DNA from: Lachnospiraceae bacterium
Lineage (GTDB): Bacteria > Bacillota > Clostridia > Lachnospirales > Lachnospiraceae
Length of the DNA: 41,732 nucleotides
Direction of reading: 5' to 3'
Assembly (NCBI GenBank): GCA_017936885.1
Contig: JAGBEO010000009.1
Location: 1 to 41,732 of the forward strand
The notes beneath the pieces are model-generated. The model was not told the origin of the DNA. It was given only the letters and a program-made list of their open reading frames with translations, and made no database searches. Each line of letters begins with the position of its first letter. Positions within the stretch are counted from its first letter, which is position 1. This document shows, piece after piece, positions 7,147 to 14,769 of the stretch. The position numbers and the translations under genes are program-made.

Positions 7147-9447
7147 TCAACCGCCGAACATACTAGCTATACTATTATTCTTCGATTCCAGTTTTGCAAG
7201 TGCCGTTTCCATAGCAGAGAACTTACTGTACCACTTATCCATGAGCGCGTTCAGTTTCTCTTCCTGCTTTTCAATCTTCTCAGTATACTCTTTATATTCA
7301 TCCTTCATCTGCTTATCATTGTATACTGTAAACGCACTACTCATATCTGTGGCAGACATCTTATCTGCCAGTGTATCATGCAAATTATTCGCCAGGCTGG
7401 TAAAGAAACTCATCACAGTATCAGGATCAGAAGCAATCATGCTCTTCAGGACATCATCAGCCTGCTTTACGCTGGAATTAGCATCATCCTTGTCACCATC
7501 GATATGATACGCATTCCTTTCGTTATCTGCCGCATTGAAATATCCCAGAGTATTAATACCAAAATTAGATAAATACATCTGCTTGCCGTTCACTGTTGCT
7601 CCCTGCAGAAGCACCGTCTTCATAGCATCTGCCACAGAATTGAGCGTAGAATCCTTACGAAGCAGAGAGTCTTTAATTTTCTTCTCCCACTCTTCAATCT
7701 CAGTATCAGACATGGCATCTTTTTCTTCAGAAAGGAGCGGATCATATCCTTTAGAAGACTCAGCATTGTACAAAGAATCCATCTCATTGATCAGCTTATT
7801 GTACTCCGTAAAGAAGTTCTTAATCATATCATAAATACCATCAGTATCCTCTGTGGTAGTCATGGTTACTTCTCCGGAAGTCTCTTCTAAAGCACTGAAT
7901 GTCAACCCATTTATAGTAAAGGTATTGTTCATGGATGTATACTGCACACCGTTTAAAATAATTTCCGCATCTCGACCGTCGATTTTCGTTGCGGCAGCTT
8001 TGTATTTATTATTCGGATTCTCAGGGTCTTTAGCTATTTCCACTGCTTCAACTGCAACAGCTACCTTGTCATCAAATTCCTTTTTCACGGCATCTGCCAG
8101 TTTCTGTGTTCCTTTAACGGTTCCGTCTGCAGCATCCACCTCGTAATAGGTCTTATTATCGGCAATCTTTGCTTCATTGGCAGCAATCATATCTTCATTC
8201 TGTTTGATGCCGTCTAAGAACTCATAACGCAGTTTGCCTTCATCAAATGCTTTCTGCTTCTCGCTCACCTTGCCGGATGCCTCTGCAATTTTCTGTTCTA
8301 TCAGCGCAATATCCGCGTCTGTAAGCGGGCTTCCGTCCTCCTTCGCCTCTGCAAGCGCTTTCTGATAACGCTCTAATTCCTCCTTAGCATCTGCCAGTTC
8401 GCCGCCCAAAGATCCGGCATCATACTTCGTAACCGTCTCCATCTCATAGACCGGATCACCATTCTCATCCGTCATCAGATTACCGTCACTGTCTTTCTTC
8501 TGGATCGGATTACCGTTTTCATCTAATTTCTGCTGTTCCACCTCGTAGCCATATAAGCTTCTCTTTAGGCTTTCTGCCGTCTCTGCAGGATCATAACCTG
8601 TCAGCTTCTCCAGATTTTCTCTGTTCGTCTCGTTATTCTTCCTGATCTGCTCATTCTCTGCTTCCAGTGCGTCATTTGCCGCCTTATAAGCTGCTGCACG
8701 CTTTGCGACCTCATCGTCCTTAACCTTCTGATAAGCGTCTGCATTCGCCGGATCGTTATAGCTTGCCCATTTCTCATACTCTTTGCTTGCCAGATCATTT
8801 GCAGACAAAAGCCCCAGCGTTTCTAATGCTTTCATGCCGCCTTCATTGTTACCCGTCAAGGTAAAATTATTGATTGCACCTGTATTCTTAGAACTTATAA
8901 AAATCCTCTGGTTATTCTGGTCAAAGCTTGCCTGTAATCCTGTTTCCTGTATCTTACTTATAAAATCATTGATTCTCATATCTTCGGAAACATCAATATT
9001 AATGTTGGCCCCATTAGCACCGGTTACCGCTATACTACCCTTGCCTGAAAATCCAAGTTGCTTTAAAGTAGCCTCTCCCGTAAAGCAGACTCCATCTGCT
9101 GTCTCTAAACTACCACCCGTCAAGTAAGCTGCCTTCGCCAGTTTGTTTACCTTAACCGTGTTGACACCATTGGCAGCATTGTCACCTGACAATATCTGAA
9201 TTGCGTTGGTATTAGACACCTTAGTGTTCTTCTTCATGTAAGAACTCTGAAAACGCAGATCATCCAATACATTGGTATAGAAACTGTATATCTTTGTATT
9301 TAAGGCTTTCCATGCGTCCTGCTTCCAGCTAAGCTTCGTCTGTGCTTTCACCAGTTTATTCTTCTTATAACTCTGTGCGGAAGCTAACTCATTGATAATA
9401 CTCTCTGTATCCAGACCGGAATACATACCCGTAATTCTAATAGCCAT
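7147..9447 (-). CDS. fliD: Flagellar filament cap protein FliD (large form)
   Basis: A 766-aa HAP2 cap protein that folds flagellin onto the filament tip. FliD_N is at residues 8-105 (ITGMYSGLDTESIINELA, with the usual GLD(T/V) signature), FliD_C at about 490-755, and the end is a coiled-coil helix closing on SIASMFGG. Usual length is about 450-500; the excess is a highly charged, largely helical insert at about 215-485 that contains repeats of the type DxNGxP (residues 309-333). Such an insert would form the outer, variable face of the cap. RBS AGGAGG is 8 nt before the ATG. It is second in the sigma-28 flaG-fliD-fliS-fliT operon, 23 bp after flaG. Confidence 0.95.
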   Translation of the reverse strand: MAIRITGMYSGLDTESIINELASAQSYKKNKLVKAQTKLSWKQDAWKALNTKIYSFYTNVLDDLRFQSSYMKKNTKVSNTNAIQILSGDNAANGVNTVKVNKLAKAAYLTGGSLETADGVCFTGEATLKQLGFSGKGSIAVTGANGANINIDVSEDMRINDFISKIQETGLQASFDQNNQRIFISSKNTGAINNFTLTGNNEGGMKALETLGLLSANDLASKEYEKWASYNDPANADAYQKVKDDEVAKRAAAYKAANDALEAENEQIRKNNETNRENLEKLTGYDPAETAESLKRSLYGYEVEQQKLDENGNPIQKKDSDGNLMTDENGDPVYEMETVTKYDAGSLGGELADAKEELERYQKALAEAKEDGSPLTDADIALIEQKIAEASGKVSEKQKAFDEGKLRYEFLDGIKQNEDMIAANEAKIADNKTYYEVDAADGTVKGTQKLADAVKKEFDDKVAVAVEAVEIAKDPENPNNKYKAAATKIDGRDAEIILNGVQYTSMNNTFTINGLTFSALEETSGEVTMTTTEDTDGIYDMIKNFFTEYNKLINEMDSLYNAESSKGYDPLLSEEKDAMSDTEIEEWEKKIKDSLLRKDSTLNSVADAMKTVLLQGATVNGKQMYLSNFGINTLGYFNAADNERNAYHIDGDKDDANSSVKQADDVLKSMIASDPDTVMSFFTSLANNLHDTLADKMSATDMSSAFTVYNDKQMKDEYKEYTEKIEKQEEKLNALMDKWYSKFSAMETALAKLESKNNSIASMFGG

Positions 9448-9470
9448 CTGTTATTACCTCCTAAAACCGC

Positions 9471-9932
9471 CTATCGCTTCTCGTCCACAAGGATGCCGGC
9501 TACTTCCCATACCTTTGCGATCATATCTAATGTCTTCTCCGGCGGGAACTCTTTAATAACTTCTTTCGTATCCTTGTCAACAATCTTAATCATCACTCTG
9601 TTTGTGTCTTCGTGAACACCAAATACAGCCTCTTCGTTGCTGTTATTGATCTTCTTATTCATTTCAGCAATTGCCTTTTTCAACTGGTCTGTCACAACCT
9701 TTTGCTGTGACTGCTGGGCATTCTGAGATGTCTGCTGCTGACTGCCGCGTTCACCGCTCTCACTGTGCTTTTCATCCTCAGCCTGTATCTGTGTTACTGC
9801 TGCAGTAGTCTCATCAACGTTGATTGTCTGTCCGTCCTCAGGAACTTCCGTGTTCACTGGTGCTGCTGCCTGTGGTTTTACTACTCCCTGTGCCTGATAT
9901 GTCATGGCACTGCTTAATGGTTCAATTGCCAT
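9471..9932 (-). CDS. flaG: FlaG family protein
   Basis: A 153-aa protein. The first half is low complexity (Gln/Ala/Thr/Ser). The conserved FlaG domain fills the last 70 residues: AIAEMNKKINNSNEEAVFGV, then MIKIVDKDTKEVIKEFPPEK and LDMIAKVWEVAGILVDEKR. FlaG proteins affect filament length and are found next to fliD. The frame extends to a TTG at 9938, but GGAGGTGAT lies so close to it that the ATG at 9932, 9 nt after GGAGG, is preferred. It is the first gene of its operon, about 110 nt downstream of a sigma-28 promoter. Confidence 0.92.
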   Translation of the reverse strand: MAIEPLSSAMTYQAQGVVKPQAAAPVNTEVPEDGQTINVDETTAAVTQIQAEDEKHSESGERGSQQQTSQNAQQSQQKVVTDQLKKAIAEMNKKINNSNEEAVFGVHEDTNRVMIKIVDKDTKEVIKEFPPEKTLDMIAKVWEVAGILVDEKR

Positions 9933-10046
9933 CGCCAATCACCTCCGTGTGATATTTAGTATTTATGTTAGTAGAATCGTCTTATGATAACGCCCTTTTG
10001 TTGTACAAATTTTGCGCAGCAAATCAGACGTAATCTCTTATTATGT

Positions 10047-10073
10047 ATATCGGTGAAAAATGATAATAATTTA
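10047..10073 (-). promoter_or_regulatory. Sigma-28 promoter of the flaG-fliD-fliS operon
   Basis: On the minus strand TAAA (10073-10070), a 15-nt spacer and ACCGATAT (10054-10047) match the sigma-28 consensus in 11 of 12 positions. The flaG ATG is about 108 nt downstream of the likely start. It lies between flaG and the end of the upstream GT2 gene. Confidence 0.8.
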
Positions 10074-10129
10074 GTATCCTGCCGAAATTTATTGGAAATC
10101 TGCACGCATCCTTCTTATCACAATGTTCT

Positions 10130-10963
10130 TTATCCTGCCAGTATCTGCTGCATCATTTGTACCACCTGATTAAATGCCCCTGCCTGCTTTGCCATCATAA
10201 GTATCTGTTCTACCACCTGATTAAATATGCCATATTCCAGCAGTGCTTTTTTATGCCTTGCTACCATTACACATCTTGCATGAAAATAGCCTCCGACTTT
10301 AGAGGACACTCCGCCTTCATGAATATCAGCAATCAGAAGCGGTTCTGCCACAAATCCTAATTCAAAGTTTTGAGCAATACGTAAAAATAACTCCCAATCC
10401 TCAAGACAAGTTAAATTCTCATCAAAAAACTGTCCCTGCACCTGACATTTCTCCAAGCAAGCTTTCCTGATCACGGCGGTAGGACCCCCAATCACATTGC
10501 TTACCAGTAGTCTGTCGTATATCCACCCCTGCAAATTATCCGCTCCGACAGATACATTCGGCACACTGACTTTAGTTCCATCTGCTTTAATGCCTTCATA
10601 AGAACAATATACCAGACCTACTTCCGGCTTTTCTGCAAATACTCTCATTTGCTTTTCTAATTTATCCTCTTTCCAGATATCATCACTATCCTGAAAAGCA
10701 AAATACTCAAACTTTGAATTTTTGATTCCTTCGTTTCTGGCAACAGACACACCTTTATTCTGTTGTTGTCTATAGTAATGCACTCTTGTATCTGCTGCCG
10801 CAATTTCTGCCACAATATCCCTTGTATTGTCTGTGGAACCATCATCTACTATCAATAATTCCCAAAAGCGATATGTCTGCCGCCGGATACTTTCTATAGA
10901 TCTTTGAATGAGATGCCCCCGATTATAAGTCGGCAATATTATGCTTACATATTTTTCTTCCAT
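10130..10963 (-). CDS. GT2-family glycosyltransferase
   Basis: A 277-aa classic GT-A family 2 enzyme of the WcaA type: VSIILPTYNRGHLIQRSIES at residues 6-25, LLIVDDGSTDNT at 36-47, GVSVARNEGI at 71-80, DxD motif DSDDIW at 92-97, and the acceptor-side ED motif CLEDWELFLR near 180. The frame is open back to 10987, but GGAGG at 10970-10974 points to the ATG at 10963. It has no TPR part and is not a close paralogue of the trio near position 2000. It is divergent from the second CgeB-like gene, and both sit between the two flagellar operons, so a role in flagellin or surface glycosylation is inferred. Substrates are unknown. Confidence 0.85.
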   Translation of the reverse strand: MEEKYVSIILPTYNRGHLIQRSIESIRRQTYRFWELLIVDDGSTDNTRDIVAEIAAADTRVHYYRQQQNKGVSVARNEGIKNSKFEYFAFQDSDDIWKEDKLEKQMRVFAEKPEVGLVYCSYEGIKADGTKVSVPNVSVGADNLQGWIYDRLLVSNVIGGPTAVIRKACLEKCQVQGQFFDENLTCLEDWELFLRIAQNFELGFVAEPLLIADIHEGGVSSKVGGYFHARCVMVARHKKALLEYGIFNQVVEQILMMAKQAGAFNQVVQMMQQILAG

Positions 10964-11056
10964 ATTTGTCCTCCGGCTTTGCATCAATACTCTTTATTGA
11001 CCTTCGGTTTCCCACTTTACTTCATATTTACTTTCCATTATACTAAATTTATGTAT

Positions 11057-11084
11057 ATTATACCACTTTGTGTATAATAGTTAA
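11057..11084 (-). promoter_or_regulatory. Candidate divergent promoters between the GT2 and CgeB-like genes
   Basis: On the minus strand TTAACT (11084-11079), a 16-nt spacer and TATAAT (11062-11057) make a plausible sigma-A promoter for the GT2 gene. On the plus strand another TATAAT (11073-11078), with a poor -35, lies inside that spacer and could serve the CgeB-like gene. The two would overlap face to face, so their use may be mutually exclusive. Confidence 0.4.
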
Positions 11085-11107
11085 GCCAATAAAGGAATGA
11101 AATCTCA

Positions 11108-12286
11108 ATGGAAATCCTATTTTACCGCTACAACAGCATCTGTGAACCGGACATTATACAGGTCTTTACCGATTTCGGAATTACGGTTCACACAGAAGAA
11201 ATGGAAATGACAGATAAGTCCGTCACACCGAAGCAATGTGCTGCCAAGATTACCGAATGGCTTATGGAGCACTCTTTCGCTTTCGTGTTCAGCATTAATT
11301 TTTTCCCTGCCATTTCCTATACCTGTAACCGCTTCAAAGTGCCCTATGTATGCTGGAGCGTGGACTCTCCCGTACCGGAGTTATTCTCTAATGCACTGAA
11401 AAACGAATGGAATCGGATTTTCTTATTTGATCAGGCACAGTACCAGTTTTTCCGTCCCATTAATCCGGAGTGCATCTTCTACTTGCCTCTTGCCACGAAC
11501 GTAAAGCGTTGGGAAAACGTAATTTTAAATATGACCGATGAAGATTTCACAAAATACGGCGCAGATGTAAGCTTTGTAGGATCGCTCTATACAGAGAAAT
11601 GCAAATATGACAATACGGTCATCTCCCGATACACACGGGGCTTTGTGGACGGACTGATTGAGGCGCAGCTCAAGGTATACGGCTGCAATTTTATCTCAGA
11701 CACACTGACCGACCGGGTAATCCGCGAGATAGCGGATGCCGATCCCAACTTCTATAAAGGCTCGGATACATACATGGATACCGACCGCTATCTGGTGGCA
11801 CACCAATACATCGGCATGAAGTTAGCTGCCGTGGAGCGGGAACGGACATTAAACCGTCTGGCAGAACGCTTTCCCGTAACACTCTATACAAGAAGCGATA
11901 CGTCTCCGCTTCCTAACGTTCACTGCAAAGGCAGTGCTAAGACACTGACGGAAATGCCTAAGATTTTTCATGCCAGCAAAATCAATTTAAACATCACTAT
12001 GCGTCCGATTGAGACAGGGCTTTCCCTGCGTATTTGGGATATCTTAGGCTGCGGCGGTTTCCTGCTGACGAACTATCAGGCGGAAATTCCCGAATATTTT
12101 GAAATCGGCAAAGACTTGGAAACTTATGACTCTATGGAAGAGCTGGAGCAGAAAGTGCAGTATTATCTGGCACACGAAGAAGAACGAATTGAGATCGCTA
12201 TAAATGGATATGAGAAAGTTGCACAGCACCACACCTACGAGCATAGACTTGCCGAGATAATACGAATCCTCAGCTCTACGTTATAA
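11108..12286 (+). CDS. CgeB-family glycosyltransferase (second copy)
   Basis: A 392-aa paralogue of the 286-1488 product, with the same two-part layout: DUF3880-type N-terminus (FVFSINFFPAISYTC, then VCWSVDSPVPE, residues about 57-85) and GT1-like C-terminus (INLNITMRPIETGLSLRIWD, then GGFLLTNYQAEIPEYFEIG). Shared blocks include FYLPLATN, DVSFVGSLYTEK and YGCNFISDTLT. AAGGAA precedes the ATG by about 10 nt. It is the only plus-strand gene between 5 and 41 kb, standing between the flaG and flgM operons. The likely function is transfer of a sugar to flagellin or another surface molecule, inferred from position. No membrane segment or signal peptide is visible. Confidence 0.8.
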   Translation: MEILFYRYNSICEPDIIQVFTDFGITVHTEEMEMTDKSVTPKQCAAKITEWLMEHSFAFVFSINFFPAISYTCNRFKVPYVCWSVDSPVPELFSNALKNEWNRIFLFDQAQYQFFRPINPECIFYLPLATNVKRWENVILNMTDEDFTKYGADVSFVGSLYTEKCKYDNTVISRYTRGFVDGLIEAQLKVYGCNFISDTLTDRVIREIADADPNFYKGSDTYMDTDRYLVAHQYIGMKLAAVERERTLNRLAERFPVTLYTRSDTSPLPNVHCKGSAKTLTEMPKIFHASKINLNITMRPIETGLSLRIWDILGCGGFLLTNYQAEIPEYFEIGKDLETYDSMEELEQKVQYYLAHEEERIEIAINGYEKVAQHHTYEHRLAEIIRILSSTL

Positions 12287-12300
12287 ACAGGAATAAATGG

Positions 12301-12350
12301 AAAATGTCAGATTATATCTCGCATTGACAGCCCGAAAATATAATCTGACA
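12301..12350 (-). terminator. Probable terminator of the flgM-csrA operon
   Basis: A perfect 13-bp inverted repeat, TGTCAGATTATAT (12305-12317) and ATATAATCTGACA (12338-12350), with a 20-nt loop. On the minus strand it is followed by TTTTCCATTTATT, so it can act as a terminator for csrA, although the stem is AT-rich and the loop large. On the plus strand no T-run follows the stem. An operator is the alternative. Confidence 0.5.
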
Positions 12351-12413
12351 CTATGATAAATACATGAAACATTATGAATTCATTATTACCGGCAGACAAT
12401 CCCTGCCTTGCTT

Positions 12414-12632
12414 TTATCCCAACAGATTCTTAAGTGCTTCCATGCCATCCATATTAACAGCCTCTTTGTTGGAATCCTGAATCTGTACATATACCTCTTT
12501 ACGGTATATAGGCACTTCCTTCGGTGCGCTGATGCCAAGCTTCACCTGTTCCCCTTTGATTTCCAGTATTGTAATCTCGATATTGTTATTGATCACAAGG
12601 GCTTCATTCTTTTTTCTGGATAAAGCTAACAT
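12414..12632 (-). CDS. csrA: Translational repressor CsrA
   Basis: A 72-aa CsrA/RsmA RNA-binding protein. It begins MLALSRKKNEALVINNNIEI and has KGEQVKLGISAPKEVPIYRKEV. Leu4 and Arg44, the residues needed for RNA contact in Escherichia coli CsrA, are both present. It forms a swapped dimer that binds GGA in RNA loops and blocks ribosome access. Its start codon directly abuts the fliW stop (TAAATG), so translation is probably coupled; the RBS AGGTG lies inside the fliW end. Expected target: the fliC leader at 6027-6058. FliW, from the adjacent gene, is the expected antagonist. Confidence 0.97.
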   Translation of the reverse strand: MLALSRKKNEALVINNNIEITILEIKGEQVKLGISAPKEVPIYRKEVYVQIQDSNKEAVNMDGMEALKNLLG

Positions 12633-13094
12633 TTACTCACCTGCTTTCTTTTTATTGGCATTCAGGATATCATAAATCGGGAATTTCACCTGATACTGGT
12701 CTCCCTCTACGATAACCTGGGCTGCTTTCTTCTCTGCCGCATTGATTACGATAGGGCCTCTCAGATTAACGGTCATCTTCGTCAAATCCTTCGGCACGGT
12801 TACCGTAACAAGCACCAGCAGTTCATCATCGTTAATCTCTCCCAGATGTCCTAACAGTTCATCATCCACCTCCGGATTATACTCAGGACATACCAGCAGC
12901 GGATCCATGACCGGCATGGCAAACCCCGGCTCCTGAATAGACTGTAACCAGTGAATCGTCTCTGTTCCTTTGTCCTTATCATGAATCAGGGCAAATTCCG
13001 TAAGATCCGGGAATCCTACGATTCCTCTCGGAAAGTTTATGATTTTATCATCGTCAATGGTGATCTGACCAAATGCTTTTGTTTTAATTTCCAT
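12633..13094 (-). CDS. fliW: Flagellar assembly factor FliW
   Basis: A 153-aa FliW. Diagnostic stretches: MEIKTKAFGQITIDDDKIINFPRGIVGFPDL at the N-terminus, the WLQSIQEPGFAMPVMDP segment, and VTVPKDLTKMTVNLRGPIVINAAEKKAAQVI. FliW binds either flagellin or CsrA; when flagellin is exported, freed FliW sequesters CsrA and allows more flagellin to be made. The frame is open to 13154, but GGAGGAATAGC immediately upstream of 13094 fixes the start there. It is sixth in the flgM operon, directly followed by csrA. Confidence 0.96.
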   Translation of the reverse strand: MEIKTKAFGQITIDDDKIINFPRGIVGFPDLTEFALIHDKDKGTETIHWLQSIQEPGFAMPVMDPLLVCPEYNPEVDDELLGHLGEINDDELLVLVTVTVPKDLTKMTVNLRGPIVINAAEKKAAQVIVEGDQYQVKFPIYDILNANKKKAGE

Positions 13095-13172
13095 GCTATT
13101 CCTCCATTCAAATCTGAGCGCTCTTATAACCGCTCCTTCCGCATTATGCGGCATCCCCCATTATTATCATTC

Positions 13173-14747
13173 TTAGATATAGTTCATCAGATTAGTCTGC
13201 ATAACCTTACTGGTAGCCATCAACGCAGCCTGATAAGTCAATTCGGCACTGGATAATTCTACAGCCACTTCCGTAATATCAATATCTTCGTTATTGGTCT
13301 GTAACTCTTTAAAAGTAGCTTTCTGATTCATCAGACGGGTCGTGATCAACTCTAACCGGCTTCCTCTGGTAGCATTATTGGTAATTGCTACGTTGGTGTC
13401 ATCTATGTAGTTCTGGTACTTTGTGATCTGATTCTCAAACTTAGTCTGGATACTGTCACGAATATAGGTATCCGCTTTTTCAACAGCTTCCAACTGCTTT
13501 TGCAAATCTTTATACTCATCAGATCCTTCTTCTGCCGCTTCTAATTTTTTCTCAAGATCACTTTTCTTCGTTTCAATCGCTTTCAATTCTTTCTGGCAAT
13601 GCTGGAAGTCGTCCAGATCTCTTTTCACATTATGGGTAAACACTTCATCCGCAACCGTATTGACCTGAATCTGCTGGTTAAATCCTACATCGTAGAAAAT
13701 ATCCTGATCTTCTTTTACCGTATTATAAGCGATCTTGGAGCCGTCATCTTTCGTCTCGGTGCAGCGGAAATAATGTACCGGGTTAATATCGCCTTCAATC
13801 CAACTGGATTTCTCATAGGTGATCTGAAAACTATCCCCTTCCTCATAATTATGTGCATAGAATTGTGCGCTGAATACCAGTTCACCGCTGGAAGGAATAT
13901 AGGCAATACCTGTCTCCGTACCATTGGCAATCGCTTTATAAGCTTCCTCAGCATCCGCATACTCTGTAACAATTGACTGGGTAGCACCGTTATTATCTAA
14001 CACCGGATTGCCATCGGCATCTCTCTTAATCGTCAGATCATTCCCATCCTTATCAGTAATCTTCAATGGCAGATCACCATTGGCATCCGCACCGTCTAAA
14101 GAATTGTAGGATAAACGGAAACGATACAGCGTAGTGTTAGCGACATACTGCTCATAGGAATCACCCGATCCGGCTCCGGCCGGCATACCATCTGTCAGCA
14201 CATCGAAATTCGTATAATTAATGGTACTGATATCCGCATAATCTATGTCTTCCTGAATCTCATAAGACACCGGATGTCTTCCCATCTCCGCAATATCCTC
14301 TGCGGAAAATGTAATCGCGGTATCAGTCCTGAATCCGGAGAAAACAAAACGCCCTGCATAGTCTACATTACCGCTGGCATAAAACTCCTTCGTCAGAGAT
14401 TCCATCTGTGTCAGAATGATCTGCAAATCATCAGAAGTCAGATATTTATTGGCAGCAGTTCCCGACTGCTCATATAAATTATTCAATACGTCACCGATCG
14501 TATCCAGCGCATCCTGTGTTACAGTCAGCCACTGCTCCGCATCCGGTGAATTTTTATCATAATATTGTGACACAGTTGTCACATTACTTCTGAGACGAAG
14601 TGCCCTGATCGCTATAACCGGATCATCGGAAGGTCTTACGATCTTGCTCTGATTGGTCATCTGGTTACTAAGCTGATCCTCTAATAATTTATTCTGATTA
14701 ATATTATACAGAGAATTATTGCGCATGATTTTATTCGTCATTCTCAT
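13173..14747 (-). CDS. flgL: Hook-filament junction protein FlgL (HAP3, large form)
   Basis: A 524-aa HAP3. The N-terminus (MTNKIMRNNSLYNINQNKLL, then QMTNQSKIVRPSDDPV) and the flagellin-like C-terminus (RLELITTRLMNQKATFKELQTNNEDIDI, then LTYQAALMATSKVMQTNLMNYI) are typical. Usual FlgL length is about 300; the extra 200 residues are a central insert with DxDGN repeats (DKDGND, DADGNP, DNNG) and a strong Glu/Lys coiled coil before the C-terminal domain (KKSDLEKKLEAAEEGSDEYK). GAGAGGT precedes the ATG. It lies 22 bp after the second flgK. It joins the filament to the hook with FlgK. Confidence 0.93.
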   Translation of the reverse strand: MRMTNKIMRNNSLYNINQNKLLEDQLSNQMTNQSKIVRPSDDPVIAIRALRLRSNVTTVSQYYDKNSPDAEQWLTVTQDALDTIGDVLNNLYEQSGTAANKYLTSDDLQIILTQMESLTKEFYASGNVDYAGRFVFSGFRTDTAITFSAEDIAEMGRHPVSYEIQEDIDYADISTINYTNFDVLTDGMPAGAGSGDSYEQYVANTTLYRFRLSYNSLDGADANGDLPLKITDKDGNDLTIKRDADGNPVLDNNGATQSIVTEYADAEEAYKAIANGTETGIAYIPSSGELVFSAQFYAHNYEEGDSFQITYEKSSWIEGDINPVHYFRCTETKDDGSKIAYNTVKEDQDIFYDVGFNQQIQVNTVADEVFTHNVKRDLDDFQHCQKELKAIETKKSDLEKKLEAAEEGSDEYKDLQKQLEAVEKADTYIRDSIQTKFENQITKYQNYIDDTNVAITNNATRGSRLELITTRLMNQKATFKELQTNNEDIDITEVAVELSSAELTYQAALMATSKVMQTNLMNYI

Positions 14748-14769
14748 GGTTTGTTACCTCTCTTCCGTT

